Shown piece by piece: positions 43,340-52,706 of a DNA stretch of 64,000 nt. The stretch lies in NCBI GenBank assembly GCA_036169815.1, contig JAVHOA010000081.1:16258-80257 (forward strand), read 5' to 3'. How positions within the stretch are numbered: the first letter of the stretch is position 1; each line of letters opens with the position of its first letter. The position numbers and the translations under genes are program-made. The notes under the pieces are model-generated. The model was not told the DNA's origin, did no database searches, and was given only the letters and a program-made list of their open reading frames with translations. This DNA is from Hydrocurvibacter sp036169815. GTDB taxonomy: Bacteria > Campylobacterota > Campylobacteria > Campylobacterales > Sulfurimonadaceae.

Positions 43340-43947
43340 TAGCTATTGTCGATTATAATATGGGAAACCTTGCAAGTGTGAAAAATGCATTTGCCAAACT
43401 TGGAAAAGATGTCAGCATCGTTTCTGATCCAGAAAAGTTTCAACACTACGATAAGCTTATTCTCCCTGGAGTAGGGGCTTACGGCGATGCTATGGAACAC
43501 CTCAAAGAGCGCTCTATGGATGAAGCGCTCAAAGCGTACGCAAAGAGTGGAAACTATATGTTTGGTATCTGTCTTGGGATGCAACTGCTTTTTGATAGCA
43601 GCGAAGAGTTTGGTCTTAATGGAGGTCTTGGACTCATTGGTGGCAAAGTTATAGCGTTTGATCAAAGTAGATTTATGAACCCTTTAAAAGTCCCGCATAT
43701 GGGATGGAATCGTATGTTTACAAAAGAACATCCACTCTTTAAGGGGATGGATGAATCTCATTATCTTTATTTTGTACACTCGTATCATGTTGTTTGTGAA
43801 AATGAAGCAGAGAGTATTGGTGTGACAAACTATGGGTATGAATTTACAAGTGCAGTGGCGAAAGAGAACATTTTAGGGATTCAGCCACACCCAGAAAAAA
43901 GCCACAATAATGGGTTGAAAATTTTAGAAAATTTTATTCAATTATAA
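43336..43947 (+). CDS. hisH: Imidazole glycerol phosphate synthase, glutaminase subunit
   Basis: Releases ammonia from glutamine for HisF. The 203 residues start MIAIVDYNMGNLASVKNAF and have the catalytic triad Cys in FGICLGMQLLFD and His/Glu in IQPHPEKSH. Followed 18 bases later by hisA; hisF is not in the window. Confidence 0.96.
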   Translation: MIAIVDYNMGNLASVKNAFAKLGKDVSIVSDPEKFQHYDKLILPGVGAYGDAMEHLKERSMDEALKAYAKSGNYMFGICLGMQLLFDSSEEFGLNGGLGLIGGKVIAFDQSRFMNPLKVPHMGWNRMFTKEHPLFKGMDESHYLYFVHSYHVVCENEAESIGVTNYGYEFTSAVAKENILGIQPHPEKSHNNGLKILENFIQL

Positions 43948-43965
43948 AGAGGAGCAATAGTAAAT

Positions 43966-44679
43966 ATGACTTTATATCCAGCAATAGATCTTAAAGATGG
44001 CAAAGCGGTTCGCCTTACAAAAGGGCTTATGCAAAGCGCAAAAATTTACTCAGATGAACCATGGGAACTTGTCAAAAAGTTTGAAGCAATGGGTGCAACA
44101 TGGGTGCATCTTGTGGATCTCAATGGTGCTTTTGCGGGTGAGCCAAAAAATCTTGAACAGATTATAAAAATACGCCAAAACTGTAAAGTTAAACTAGAAC
44201 TTGGCGGTGGTATCCGAGATGAGCAAACGATTAAAAAGATGCTTGAAATAGGGATTGACAGAGTCATTCTTGGCTCAGTTGCCGTAAAAAATCCCGCTTT
44301 TGTAAAAGAGATGGCCGCAAAATATCCAATAGCCGTAGGCATTGATGCTATTGATGGATATGTAGCGGTTGAGGGATGGGGCGAAGTGAGCAGTATGCGC
44401 GCAACAGACTTGGCTCGTGAATTTGCAAACGCTGGGGTAGAGGCGATTATCTGCACCGATGTTGGTAAAGATGGCACGCTGAGTGGAGTGAATGTCGAAT
44501 TTACCCTTGACATAGCGCGAGCAAGCGGTGTGAGCACTATAGCAAGCGGTGGCGTAAAAGATGCCAGTGATATTCACGCGCTGAATCTAACAGGAGAAAT
44601 TGATGGTGTTATCATCGGAAAAGCATACTATGAGGGTACTTTAGACCTAGAAACACTCTTTAAAGTTAATTCAAACTAA
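43966..44679 (+). CDS. hisA: ProFAR isomerase (HisA)
   Basis: TIM-barrel isomerase of histidine synthesis acting just before HisF/HisH. The 237 residues have YPAIDLKDGKAVRL with the catalytic Asp, VHLVDLNGAFAG, LGGGIRDE, CTDVGKDGTLSG (second Asp) and IASGGVKDASD. ATG after GAGGAGC. The cheY unit follows with its own promoter. Confidence 0.96.
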   Translation: MTLYPAIDLKDGKAVRLTKGLMQSAKIYSDEPWELVKKFEAMGATWVHLVDLNGAFAGEPKNLEQIIKIRQNCKVKLELGGGIRDEQTIKKMLEIGIDRVILGSVAVKNPAFVKEMAAKYPIAVGIDAIDGYVAVEGWGEVSSMRATDLAREFANAGVEAIICTDVGKDGTLSGVNVEFTLDIARASGVSTIASGGVKDASDIHALNLTGEIDGVIIGKAYYEGTLDLETLFKVNSN

Positions 44680-44712
44680 GTTAGGTTATTATTAGTCAAA
44701 ATTCTAAAAATA

Positions 44713-44718
44713 TATAAT
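44713..44718 (+). promoter_or_regulatory. -10 box and RBS of cheY
   Basis: TATAAT within an AT-only stretch, with AAGGA at 44726-44730 and a TTG start at 44737. The ribosome site supports the TTG. Confidence 0.5.
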
Positions 44719-44736
44719 TTATATAAAGGATTATAT

Positions 44737-45111
44737 TTGAAACTGTTAGTAGTAGATGATAGCTCGACGATGCGTCGTATCATAAAAAATACTTTAGCTC
44801 GTTTGGGCTATAAAGATATTTTAGAGGGTGAAGATGGTGTTCAGGGTTGGGCTGTATTAAATGAAAATCCAGATATGGGTATGTTGATTACAGACTGGAA
44901 TATGCCAGAGATGAACGGTCTTGAACTTGTTAGAAAAGTTCGTGCAGATGCTCGTTTTCGAGATTTACCTATTATTATGGTTACAACTGAGGGTGGAAAA
45001 GCCGAAGTTATTACTGCATTAAAAGCGGGTGTAAACAATTATATTGTCAAGCCTTTTACTCCTCAGGTTTTGAAAGAAAAACTCGCTGCTGTTTTGGGCA
45101 TTGAGGGTTAA
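44737..45111 (+). CDS. cheY: Chemotaxis response regulator CheY
   Basis: Single-domain receiver that binds the flagellar switch when phosphorylated by CheA. The 124 residues have VVDDSSTMRRIIKNTL (acidic pocket), phospho-Asp in LITDWNMPEMNG, Thr in IMVTTEG and Lys in YIVKPFTP. TTG start. Its stop overlaps the prmA ATG. The order cheY-prmA-ftsH-psd-like is the same as in Campylobacter. Confidence 0.95.
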   Translation: MKLLVVDDSSTMRRIIKNTLARLGYKDILEGEDGVQGWAVLNENPDMGMLITDWNMPEMNGLELVRKVRADARFRDLPIIMVTTEGGKAEVITALKAGVNNYIVKPFTPQVLKEKLAAVLGIEG

Positions 45112-45938
45112 TGGAAGAATCCTACTATCAACTTGTGGTGAGAGTTTCTTCTCACTACGATCTTTTCAGTGACTTTTTAGCAGATACACTCCCCGTTGGT
45201 TTTGAAGAAATAGATGATGGCTTTATTATTCGTAGTGAAGATGAACTCGACACTATTGCATGGGGCATCGAACAGTTTCGAGAAGCCTTGCAAAAAGCAT
45301 TAAATATTTCCATTGACATTGAGCTTCTCTCTACGAAAGAAAAAACGAGCGATTGGGTTAAGGAGTACCAAGATGCGATTACGCCTGTTGAGATTGAACC
45401 TTTTTATATTTATCCTACATGGGAAGAACCTAAAGAGGACCGGATCAATATTGTTATCGATCCTGCCTTGGCTTTTGGAACAGGACACCATCCAACAACA
45501 GCAACATGCCTTCAAGCGGTTGCAAAATATGTGCAAGATGGTGATGAAGTGATTGATGTAGGGTGTGGCAGCGGTATTTTGAGTATTGCAGCTATGAAAC
45601 TTGGCGCATTAGCAGATGGATGCGATACAGATCCCATTTCGGTTGAAAACACACAAATCAATGCGTGTGAAAATGGTGTCTCTTATCGTAGTATTTGGGA
45701 AGGTTCAGCATCTTTGAGCGATAAAAAATATGATGTGACTATTGCAAATATTGTTGCAGATGTTTTGACATATATTGCTAATGATCTCAAAGCTATTACC
45801 AAACCAGAAGGTGTTTTAATTTTGTCTGGAATTTTGGACAAATATGAGACTAAAGTGCTTAAATTTTATCAAGATTGTTCGCTTCTAGAGCGAATAACAC
45901 AAGATGAGTGGGTAACACTAATATTAAAAAGAGGATAA
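45111..45938 (+). CDS. prmA: Ribosomal protein L11 methyltransferase
   Basis: SAM-dependent trimethylation of L11. The 275 residues have a PrmA N-domain, AFGTGHHPTT, motif I VIDVGCGSGILSIAAMKLGA and ANIVADVL in the catalytic position. Starts on the last base of the cheY stop. Confidence 0.93.
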   Translation: MEESYYQLVVRVSSHYDLFSDFLADTLPVGFEEIDDGFIIRSEDELDTIAWGIEQFREALQKALNISIDIELLSTKEKTSDWVKEYQDAITPVEIEPFYIYPTWEEPKEDRINIVIDPALAFGTGHHPTTATCLQAVAKYVQDGDEVIDVGCGSGILSIAAMKLGALADGCDTDPISVENTQINACENGVSYRSIWEGSASLSDKKYDVTIANIVADVLTYIANDLKAITKPEGVLILSGILDKYETKVLKFYQDCSLLERITQDEWVTLILKRG

Positions 45939-45944
45939 AACTTT

Positions 45945-47948
45945 ATGGGTGCTCCAGAGTCAAACAACAATAAAAAAAACGATAATTTTTTCAATAAAAA
46001 TCCACTTATAACTTTTGCAATTTTTTCGGTCGTTATTATTTTGCTCTTCAAATCGCTGATGGGTGAGCAAGGAGATGCAGGCGCTATGGGAACTGCCATG
46101 GGAACTGCCTCTCAAAATAAACAAGTAAGCTATTCAGAACTCAAATCGTTAATCACACAAAAAAAAGTGCAAAAAGTTGAAATTGGACAGAGTTATATCC
46201 GTGCAGTCGGAAGTGATGGTGCAAAACAAGTTACCTACACAACTCGCATAGTAGGCAATGACAACACTTTAGTGCCTTTACTTGACAAAGAAAATATAGA
46301 TTATTCTGGTTTTAGTGAATCGAACTGGTTTACAGAGATGTTTGGCTGGTTATTTCCATTTTTAATTATCATTGGGATATGGATGTTTTTTGCAGGTCGT
46401 ATGCAAAAAAGTATGGGCGGTGGTATTCTTGGAATGGGCAACTCAAAAAAACTTGTAAATTCAGAAAAGCCAAAAACAAAATTTGATGATGTGGCTGGTG
46501 CGCAAGAGGCAAAAGAGGAGGTTCAAGAGATTGTTGATTTCTTGAAGTATCCGCAGCGCTACGTTGAACTAGGTGCAAAAATCCCTAAAGGTGTTTTACT
46601 TGTAGGAAGTCCAGGAACAGGGAAAACGCTTTTGGCAAAAGCAGTTGCTGGCGAGGCTGAAGTTCCATTTTTTTCAGTAAGCGGTTCTAGCTTTATTGAG
46701 ATGTTCGTGGGCGTTGGCGCGGCTCGTGTGCGTGATCTTTTTGAGCAAGCAAAAAAAGATGCACCCTCTATTATATTTATAGATGAGATTGATGCTATTG
46801 GAAAAAGTCGTGCTGCTGGTGGTATGATGGGTGGCAATGATGAGCGTGAGCAAACGCTCAATCAGCTTCTCGCTGAGATGGATGGATTTGGTACAGATAC
46901 ACCTATTATTATTCTTGCAGCAACAAACCGTCCTGAAGTCTTAGATAGTGCATTGATGCGTCCAGGGCGTTTTGACAGACAAGTTTTAGTTGATAAGCCC
47001 GATTTTCAGGGGCGTGTTGAGATTTTAAAGGTACATGTAAGAGATGTAAAACTCTCTGAGGATGTTGATCTTGAAGAGATTGCTCGCATTACAGCGGGAC
47101 TTGCGGGTGCGGATCTTGCAAATATAATCAACGAGGGTGCACTCTTAGCTGGACGTAACAACAAAAAAAGTGTGATGCAAAAAGATCTTTTTGAAGCAGT
47201 TGAACGTGCTATTGCTGGACTTTCGAAAAAATCTCGTCGTATCAATCCAAAAGAGAAAAAAATTGTTGCGTATCATGAAAGCGGGCATGCGCTTTTAGCA
47301 GAGATTACCAAGGGGGCAAAAAAAGTTTCTAAAGTTTCTATTGTTCCTCGCGGACTCGCTGCGCTTGGCTATACACTCAACACCCCAGAAGAAAATAAAT
47401 TTATGGCGCAGCGTCATGAACTTTGGGCAGAAGTGGATGTACTTTTGGCAGGTCGTGGCTCTGAAGAGGTCTTTTTAGGTGAAATCTCTACAGGTGCGGG
47501 CAATGACTTAGAACGCGCAACAGATATTATTAAATCGATGGTACAAGTGTATGGGATGACTGATGTTGCGGGTCTTATGGTTTTAGAAAAACAGCGTCAA
47601 TCATTTCTTGGCGGAGGCGCCGCTGCTTCAAGAGAGTTTAGTGAAAAGATGGCTGAAGATATGGACAGTTTCATCAAAAAAAGTCTTGGTGAACATTATG
47701 AAAACGTCAAAGCGAGCTTAGAAGAGTATCGTGGAGCGATTGAAAATATGGTTTCACTACTCTATGAAAAAGAGAATATAACGGGCGAAGATGTGCGCGG
47801 CATTATTGCAAAATATGAACTTGAAAATGAAATGGAGAGTAAGCTTTCTCCAATACACAATGAAATAGCCGATGAACTCAAAGAGGACGCGTCTATGGTT
47901 AAAAAACGTCATTTACTTGAAGAAGAGAATAAACATGACAACAACTGA
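45945..47948 (+). CDS. ftsH: ATP-dependent zinc metalloprotease FtsH
   Basis: Membrane AAA+ protease for quality control of membrane and regulatory proteins. The 667 residues have two N-terminal TM helices (about 22-40 and 128-148) flanking a periplasmic domain, Walker A GSPGTGKTLLAKA, Walker B IIFIDEIDAIG, SRH region AATNRPEVLDSALMRPGRFD and the zinc site HESGH. Overlaps the psd-like gene by 14 bases. Confidence 0.97.
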   Translation: MGAPESNNNKKNDNFFNKNPLITFAIFSVVIILLFKSLMGEQGDAGAMGTAMGTASQNKQVSYSELKSLITQKKVQKVEIGQSYIRAVGSDGAKQVTYTTRIVGNDNTLVPLLDKENIDYSGFSESNWFTEMFGWLFPFLIIIGIWMFFAGRMQKSMGGGILGMGNSKKLVNSEKPKTKFDDVAGAQEAKEEVQEIVDFLKYPQRYVELGAKIPKGVLLVGSPGTGKTLLAKAVAGEAEVPFFSVSGSSFIEMFVGVGAARVRDLFEQAKKDAPSIIFIDEIDAIGKSRAAGGMMGGNDEREQTLNQLLAEMDGFGTDTPIIILAATNRPEVLDSALMRPGRFDRQVLVDKPDFQGRVEILKVHVRDVKLSEDVDLEEIARITAGLAGADLANIINEGALLAGRNNKKSVMQKDLFEAVERAIAGLSKKSRRINPKEKKIVAYHESGHALLAEITKGAKKVSKVSIVPRGLAALGYTLNTPEENKFMAQRHELWAEVDVLLAGRGSEEVFLGEISTGAGNDLERATDIIKSMVQVYGMTDVAGLMVLEKQRQSFLGGGAAASREFSEKMAEDMDSFIKKSLGEHYENVKASLEEYRGAIENMVSLLYEKENITGEDVRGIIAKYELENEMESKLSPIHNEIADELKEDASMVKKRHLLEEENKHDNN

Positions 47949-48561
47949 TACTTTCATAGTTTCTAAAGCGGGATACAAATATAGTGCGATTCTTCTTGGT
48001 GCGATTGTACTTTTTTCATTTTTGGATTTCTCATTCTTGCGCTTTTTGAGTCTCATTGCGTTGGGTTTTGTACTCTACATCTATCGAAATCCCGAGTTGG
48101 AGCTACCCTCTATGCAAAAGGGTGCTTTTCTTAGTCCAGTTGAGGGCAAGATTGTTGCCCTCAACAGCTTGGATAGCGGTTATGAGATTGTTATAGAATC
48201 ATCACTTTTTGATATCTCTATTTTAAGAGCTCCATTTTCTTCGACGCTACAATCAGTCCATATAAGAAGAGGAGCGCGACTCTCTGCGGAGCTAAAAAAA
48301 TCTGCGCTATTAAATGAAAAAGTGGATTTAGTATTTGAAGATAGATTTAATAATCTCTTACATGTAGAGCATATGTTAGATAATAGTATTGATGCGCTTA
48401 GCGTTTATGTCACAAGCGGTGAAGAACTCACACATGGGAAAAGATATGGAGTTATGACCAAGGGTAAAACCACTATTTGGGTTCCTCTTTCTGCAAGACT
48501 TTCTGTACAACTTGATTCTCAAGTCAAATCAGGAGAGACACTTTTGGGGTACCTCTCGTAA
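47935..48561 (+). CDS. Phosphatidylserine decarboxylase-like protein lacking the pyruvoyl serine
   Basis: About 208 residues with two N-terminal hydrophobic segments (SAILLGAIVLFSFLDF, FLSLIALGFVLYIY) and PSD-like motifs: FRNP-like YRNPELELP, LSPVEGKIV, FDISILRAPFSSTLQSVHIRRG. At the place where short PSDs have GSR or GST and self-cleave, this protein reads MTKGKTTIWVP, so no serine is available for the pyruvoyl group. A psd-related gene after ftsH is also known in Campylobacter, so this appears conserved rather than a local mutation. Probable non-catalytic role. ATG at 47935. Confidence 0.8.
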   Translation: MTTTDTFIVSKAGYKYSAILLGAIVLFSFLDFSFLRFLSLIALGFVLYIYRNPELELPSMQKGAFLSPVEGKIVALNSLDSGYEIVIESSLFDISILRAPFSSTLQSVHIRRGARLSAELKKSALLNEKVDLVFEDRFNNLLHVEHMLDNSIDALSVYVTSGEELTHGKRYGVMTKGKTTIWVPLSARLSVQLDSQVKSGETLLGYLS

Positions 48562-48571
48562 TTTCATCTCT

Positions 48572-48599
48572 AGCAACACTATTTGTGTTGCTCTTTTTT
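48572..48599 (+). terminator. Intrinsic terminator of the cheY-psd-like operon
   Basis: AGCAACAC pairs with GTGTTGCT around TATTT, followed by CTTTTTT. It overlaps the last codons of the convergent TPR gene (stop at 48579). Confidence 0.88.
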
Positions 48600-50927
48600 A
48601 AGGTATAACGCTTCGGTATTAATATCAAAAGTAAAATAATCAGAACTAAAAGCAGGTGCGTGTATGTGTCCTAGATGCGTTGTTGCTGCTTTGTTATTTT
48701 TGATCTCCATATAAAGAAGCCCTAGGGCATATCTACTCTCAGTAAACTCAGGATTTTTCATCTTAGCCAATTCAAGTAGAGCAATAGCATTTTCATGGTG
48801 TTTTGCAGCTATCGATGCCACAGCTCCAAGGAAAAGTGTTTTTTCATCACTCAGTTTGTACTCATCGATGAGTTGATTGAAAAGTGTGTAAGCAGCCTCA
48901 GAATTTTTGCTAAAAAGATTTGTGAGTGCGAGGAAGTAGAGTATATCTACGGGCGAATCTTTTGTAGTATTGAGCGCTGTTTGCAACTGTGTTTGCAATG
49001 GATAGAGTGTTCCAGTGAGAAGTGCTTCTTGTGCATACAAATATCTTGTGATATAGGGTCCATAGTAAAGATCTTCAAAATTAAATTTTTGCTTTTTCAT
49101 ATAAAAAAGCATCTCTCTTGCATAGGTTATTGGATCTGCTTTTTTGAGTTTTGTATCGATGTAAATCATGTGTGGAAATATATCATGAGGAAGCAGATGG
49201 CTAAGCTTTTGTGCAGCAGTTTGCGCAACATCATTTCTGGCAATTTTATTTGCAATAATCACTTTTAAAATAAGATACAAAGGGCGCTCTTTATATCTAT
49301 TTGTAAGCCATTTTGAAGCGCCCAGCGGATTGTTTTGTGCGATTTGAAGTAGGGTGGCATAAAGCTCGGTATCTTCGCTGGCACTCTCATTTTCAAGATT
49401 GTCTTTTAAAATGGAGCTAAATTTTTTATGCTCAATATGCAGACTCTGTGCGCACATAATGGCAAAGATACCAGAGAGATAATTGTTTGAGTCAAGGTGG
49501 TAGGATCTTTTAAAGTGCTCATACGCGTTTTGCAAATCACCCATTTGTGCATAGGTAAGTGCAAGATTGTATTGCAATATGGAGTGTTTTGGTTGTACTT
49601 TTTCAAGGCTTTGGAGCTGTTTATTGGCATCTCTTAGTTTAAAAGAGAGCGCTTTTTTGATGGATTGGGCGATTCCATAGTTTACAACTGAAGACGCGGA
49701 GCTTTTTTCAAGGTAGGTTTTTGCACTCGAGATATCGTCAATGTAAATATTTGCATTCCCTTTTCTGATGGTGCTAATGGTGCTGTTGGCATTAAAAACT
49801 TTATAAGGTGCAAAATAAAATATTTTTTCAGCCATCATCCATAATTCATTATCAATCTTTTGTCTAAAACTTTTTTGTGCCGCATCGGGATCAAAAAGAG
49901 AATCTTTAAGACTCACTTGAATTGGAAAAGGTTCATAGATTGCGGTTGGATATTTGTCGCTTAGAGTGCCTATCTGCGAAGATGCAGCTTCCACTTCCCC
50001 AGCTTTGAGCTGGATGAGAGCGAGTGCTAAGGCTTCACGCATTGGATCTTTTGTGAAGCTAATGGCATCTGTGAGATATTTTTTTGCAAGTGAAAGATCA
50101 CCGATATTGGCATAAAGCATACCCAGCGCGAGCGCATTTTTAGGAGTAGATGGTTGTGCGAGCGCGTCAATAGCTTCTTCATAATTACCAAGGGCTGCAT
50201 TTATTTTTGATTTGAGAATCTGTTTTTGTTCGGGGTATTCATTGGAATTTGGATGGTTAAGCGCACTTAAGGCTTCGACATAATTTCCTTTATAGTATTG
50301 GATTAAAGCGTAATAGTAGGAATAAAGTGGTGAATCTATCTCGCTTGGAAGTGAGGCAAATGCCAAATCAGTGTAATATTTAAAGTTTTTATCATCATGA
50401 AGCGCTTGGGCGCAAACTGCCGCATTGATGGCGCTTACACAAACTTTTTCATTGTTTTGTATCGCTTTTTTAAATGTTTCAAGGGCTACGTCATATTGTT
50501 TGTCTTTGAGTTGAGCAACGCCTAAATTGTATTGAGAAATTCCCTCGCTATAAAGTGCAATCTGTTCAAAAAGTTTGAGCGCTTCCTCTTTGTTTCCATT
50601 TGCATACAGGTAGTTTGCTTTGGCGATAATACTCTCAAGCTCGCTTTGTTTGATAGTTGTTTTCTTTCCCTCTTTCGTCTCATCTTTAAGGAGTTCGAGC
50701 GGATTGAAATCGCTATTGTGCGAGAGTTTTTTGTAAAGTAAAAGCCCAATAATTACCAAAAGAAGCAAAACAACAGCCGCAGCGCCTCCTATGAGAATCA
50801 TCTTTTTCTTTTTTTGTGTTGCTAGCGCATCTGATTGCTCTTGAAGTTCCTCTTCTTCTTGTGTGACAGCACTGCTAGATGCCTCTTCATCTTGAATGAT
50901 GATTATCTCTTCTTGTTCTTGCGCCAT
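48579..50927 (-). CDS. Large membrane-anchored TPR protein
   Basis: 782 residues. An acidic cytoplasmic N-terminus (about 1-40, with EEEEL runs) and a basic KKKKM stretch precede one TM helix at about 44-64, and the remainder is a periplasmic array of tetratricopeptide repeats (for example LFEQIALYSEGISQYNLGVAQ, YNLALTYAQMGDLQNAYEHF, LALTNLFSKNSEAAYTLFNQL). The size and TPR content recall the flagellar motor protein PflA of Campylobacter, but the N-terminus here is an uncleaved anchor, so that identity is not claimed. No adjacent flagellar genes. Confidence 0.75.
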   Translation of the reverse strand: MAQEQEEIIIIQDEEASSSAVTQEEEELQEQSDALATQKKKKMILIGGAAAVVLLLLVIIGLLLYKKLSHNSDFNPLELLKDETKEGKKTTIKQSELESIIAKANYLYANGNKEEALKLFEQIALYSEGISQYNLGVAQLKDKQYDVALETFKKAIQNNEKVCVSAINAAVCAQALHDDKNFKYYTDLAFASLPSEIDSPLYSYYYALIQYYKGNYVEALSALNHPNSNEYPEQKQILKSKINAALGNYEEAIDALAQPSTPKNALALGMLYANIGDLSLAKKYLTDAISFTKDPMREALALALIQLKAGEVEAASSQIGTLSDKYPTAIYEPFPIQVSLKDSLFDPDAAQKSFRQKIDNELWMMAEKIFYFAPYKVFNANSTISTIRKGNANIYIDDISSAKTYLEKSSASSVVNYGIAQSIKKALSFKLRDANKQLQSLEKVQPKHSILQYNLALTYAQMGDLQNAYEHFKRSYHLDSNNYLSGIFAIMCAQSLHIEHKKFSSILKDNLENESASEDTELYATLLQIAQNNPLGASKWLTNRYKERPLYLILKVIIANKIARNDVAQTAAQKLSHLLPHDIFPHMIYIDTKLKKADPITYAREMLFYMKKQKFNFEDLYYGPYITRYLYAQEALLTGTLYPLQTQLQTALNTTKDSPVDILYFLALTNLFSKNSEAAYTLFNQLIDEYKLSDEKTLFLGAVASIAAKHHENAIALLELAKMKNPEFTESRYALGLLYMEIKNNKAATTHLGHIHAPAFSSDYFTFDINTEALYLKKEQHK

Positions 50928-50945
50928 ATCTTTTTTATTTTACCT

Positions 50946-50955
50946 TTACATGTAA
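50946..50955. repeat. TTACATGTAA upstream of the TPR gene
   Basis: Exact copy 18 bases before the TPR ATG (minus strand), within CCTTTACATGTAAGG and followed on the plus strand by ATATTTTTTT. In this position it would be in the 5' leader or promoter of the TPR gene. The rest of the 290-base gap up to 51214 holds nothing else recognisable apart from the promoter of the next gene. Confidence 0.85.
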
Positions 50956-51184
50956 GGATATTTTTTTGTGTTTGAATATTTTGAAGTAAGCGTATCAGCA
51001 AGGCTTAGAGCCTCAGTGTCTTTTTCTTGAAATTGTAGAGTAATATTTGAAACTTAATGTAACTTATTTTTATGGTTCTCATACTATCCTCCCCTTTTTT
51101 CTAAAATGCTAACTTGAGTCTTAGACTTCCTGTTTAAGCATTTTTAGTACCAGTTTTTGGACACAAAAAAGTTTGCGCATTTGC

Positions 51185-51190
51185 TATAAT
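51185..51190 (+). promoter_or_regulatory. -10 box of the 51-aa membrane protein gene
   Basis: TATAAT, 24 bases before the ATG at 51215, which also has TTGGAG upstream. Confidence 0.55.
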
Positions 51191-51214
51191 GACGCAAATA
51201 ATTTGGAGAAAAAG

Positions 51215-51370
51215 ATGTTTGATTTTTTACTAAGCGGATACGGCGCTAGCGGCGCGGGTTTGATGGCTTTACTTGTGTTTTTATTGTATATGAAACTGAT
51301 GAAATGGGTCTTTAAAATCGCCATTTTAGGCATCGCCCTCATCGGCGGCTACTGGTACCTCACGCACTAA
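51215..51370 (+). CDS. Small membrane protein (51 aa), unknown
   Basis: Begins MFDFLLSGYGASGAGLMALL and contains two hydrophobic helices (GLMALLVFLLYMKL and VFKIAILGIALIGGYWYL) split by a single basic turn. The ATG has a good ribosome site (TTGGAG), and a -10 box precedes it, so expression is likely. No family recognised. Confidence 0.65.
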   Translation: MFDFLLSGYGASGAGLMALLVFLLYMKLMKWVFKIAILGIALIGGYWYLTH

Positions 51371-51440
51371 GCCGTTTATGGCTTTGTGCTATTTGCTCGG
51401 AGATGTAAGCCTACAACGAGTTTGTAGAGCTCGCTTTTGC

Positions 51441-51450
51441 TTACATGTAA
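51441..51450. repeat. TTACATGTAA across the serS stop codon
   Basis: Exact copy whose minus-strand reading gives the last codons Tyr-Met-stop (TAC ATG TAA). With its flanks GCC/GC it also makes a hairpin at the end of serS. It is the only copy in the frame that yields a stop codon. Confidence 0.92.
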
Positions 51451-52685
51451 GGCTTTAGCGCTTGTGGCATTGTGATGGTTCCATCCTCATTTTGAAAGTT
51501 TTCCATGATGGCGACCATTGTTCTTCCTACTGCTAAAGAGGAGCCGTTAAGGGTATGAACAAGCGTGTTTTGTTTGCCATCTTTAAAGCGGATTTTTGCT
51601 CTGCGTGCTTGAAAATCTCTTGTATTACTCACAGAAGATATCTCTCTATAAGTCCCTTGCCCTGGAAGCCACACTTCAAGATCCACAGTTTTTGCAGCAC
51701 CAAAACCAAGATCGCCCGTGCATAAGGTGACAAGTCTGTGCGGAAGTTCTAGGGCGGTTAAAAGGTCAGAAGCACACGCAACCATCTCGTCAAAAATTTT
51801 GTCGCTCTCTTGGGGTTTGGTGATGGAGACGAGTTCAACTTTATGAAATTGGTGTTGGCGGATGATACCTCGAACATCGCGCCCAGCGCTTCCAGCCTCT
51901 TTTCTAAAACAAGCTGTGTGCGCTGTCATCTTGATTGGAAGTGCATCTGCTGCAATAATCTCATCTTGGTAAAGATTTGTGAGCGGCACTTCAGATGTTG
52001 GAATCAAGTAGAGCTCATCACCATCGATTTTGTAAAGGTCCTCTTCAAATTTTGGAAGTTGTCCTGTGCCTTCAAGTGCGGCGCGATTGACGATTTGTGG
52101 CACGCTTACTTCATGAAATCCACGTTTTTCATTGAAATCTAGCATAAAGTTTATGAGTGCACGCTCTAACTTTGCGCCTTGGCCGTTGATGACACTAAAT
52201 CTACTTTTTGCAAGCTTCACCCCACGCTCAAAATCGATCCAGCCATTTTGCTCAGCGAGTTGCCAATGCTCTTTTGGAGTAAAAGAAAATTCACGAGGCA
52301 CTAAAACTTTTCTTAACTCAACGTTACTCTCTTCATCCTCGCCATCTGGAACATCGGCATCTGGAAGGTTTGGCACCGCCATCGCAGAAGAGAAAAGCGC
52401 TTCTTCAGCGACTCTTTGAACCTCTAAAAGCTCTGTGACTTTGCTCTTGTTTGCATCCACTTTTTCTTTGAGCTCTGTGACATCTTTTTTCTCTCGCATA
52501 TACTGTCCAAAGAGTTTGCTCATCTCATTTTGTGCAGCTTGTGCGCTTTCATAGGCAGTTTTTGCCTCTTTTAGTGTTTCATTTTTAGCTTTAAGCTCAG
52601 CGAGCAGTTGTGCATCGACACCTTTGCGCTTGAGCTGTGCTGCAACATTTTCGAAATCTTTTTGGAGTAGTTTTAAATCAATCAT
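51441..52685 (-). CDS. serS: Seryl-tRNA synthetase
   Basis: Class II aminoacyl-tRNA synthetase. The 414 residues include an N-terminal coiled-coil arm (about 30-105, KETLKEAKTAYESAQAAQNE) that contacts the tRNA long arm, motif 2 TACFRKEAGSAGRDVRGI-type, and motif 3 NGSSLAVGRTMVAIMEN. The gene ends in the palindrome TTACATGTAA and another copy precedes its start, so both ends are marked. Confidence 0.96.
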   Translation of the reverse strand: MIDLKLLQKDFENVAAQLKRKGVDAQLLAELKAKNETLKEAKTAYESAQAAQNEMSKLFGQYMREKKDVTELKEKVDANKSKVTELLEVQRVAEEALFSSAMAVPNLPDADVPDGEDEESNVELRKVLVPREFSFTPKEHWQLAEQNGWIDFERGVKLAKSRFSVINGQGAKLERALINFMLDFNEKRGFHEVSVPQIVNRAALEGTGQLPKFEEDLYKIDGDELYLIPTSEVPLTNLYQDEIIAADALPIKMTAHTACFRKEAGSAGRDVRGIIRQHQFHKVELVSITKPQESDKIFDEMVACASDLLTALELPHRLVTLCTGDLGFGAAKTVDLEVWLPGQGTYREISSVSNTRDFQARRAKIRFKDGKQNTLVHTLNGSSLAVGRTMVAIMENFQNEDGTITMPQALKPYM

Positions 52686-52694
52686 TTTTTTTCC

Positions 52695-52704
52695 TTACAT
52701 GTAA
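52695..52704. repeat. TTACATGTAA between metF and serS
   Basis: Exact copy in the 21-base gap between the metF stop and the serS ATG; in serS mRNA it would lie at -10 to -19 and could form a hairpin over the ribosome-binding region. Confidence 0.9.
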
Positions 52705-52706
52705 GC

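Noticed and set aside
48579..50927. Calling the TPR protein PflA
   Set aside because: Size and repeats are similar, but the N-terminal acidic cytoplasmic part and uncleaved anchor differ, and there are no flagellar neighbours.
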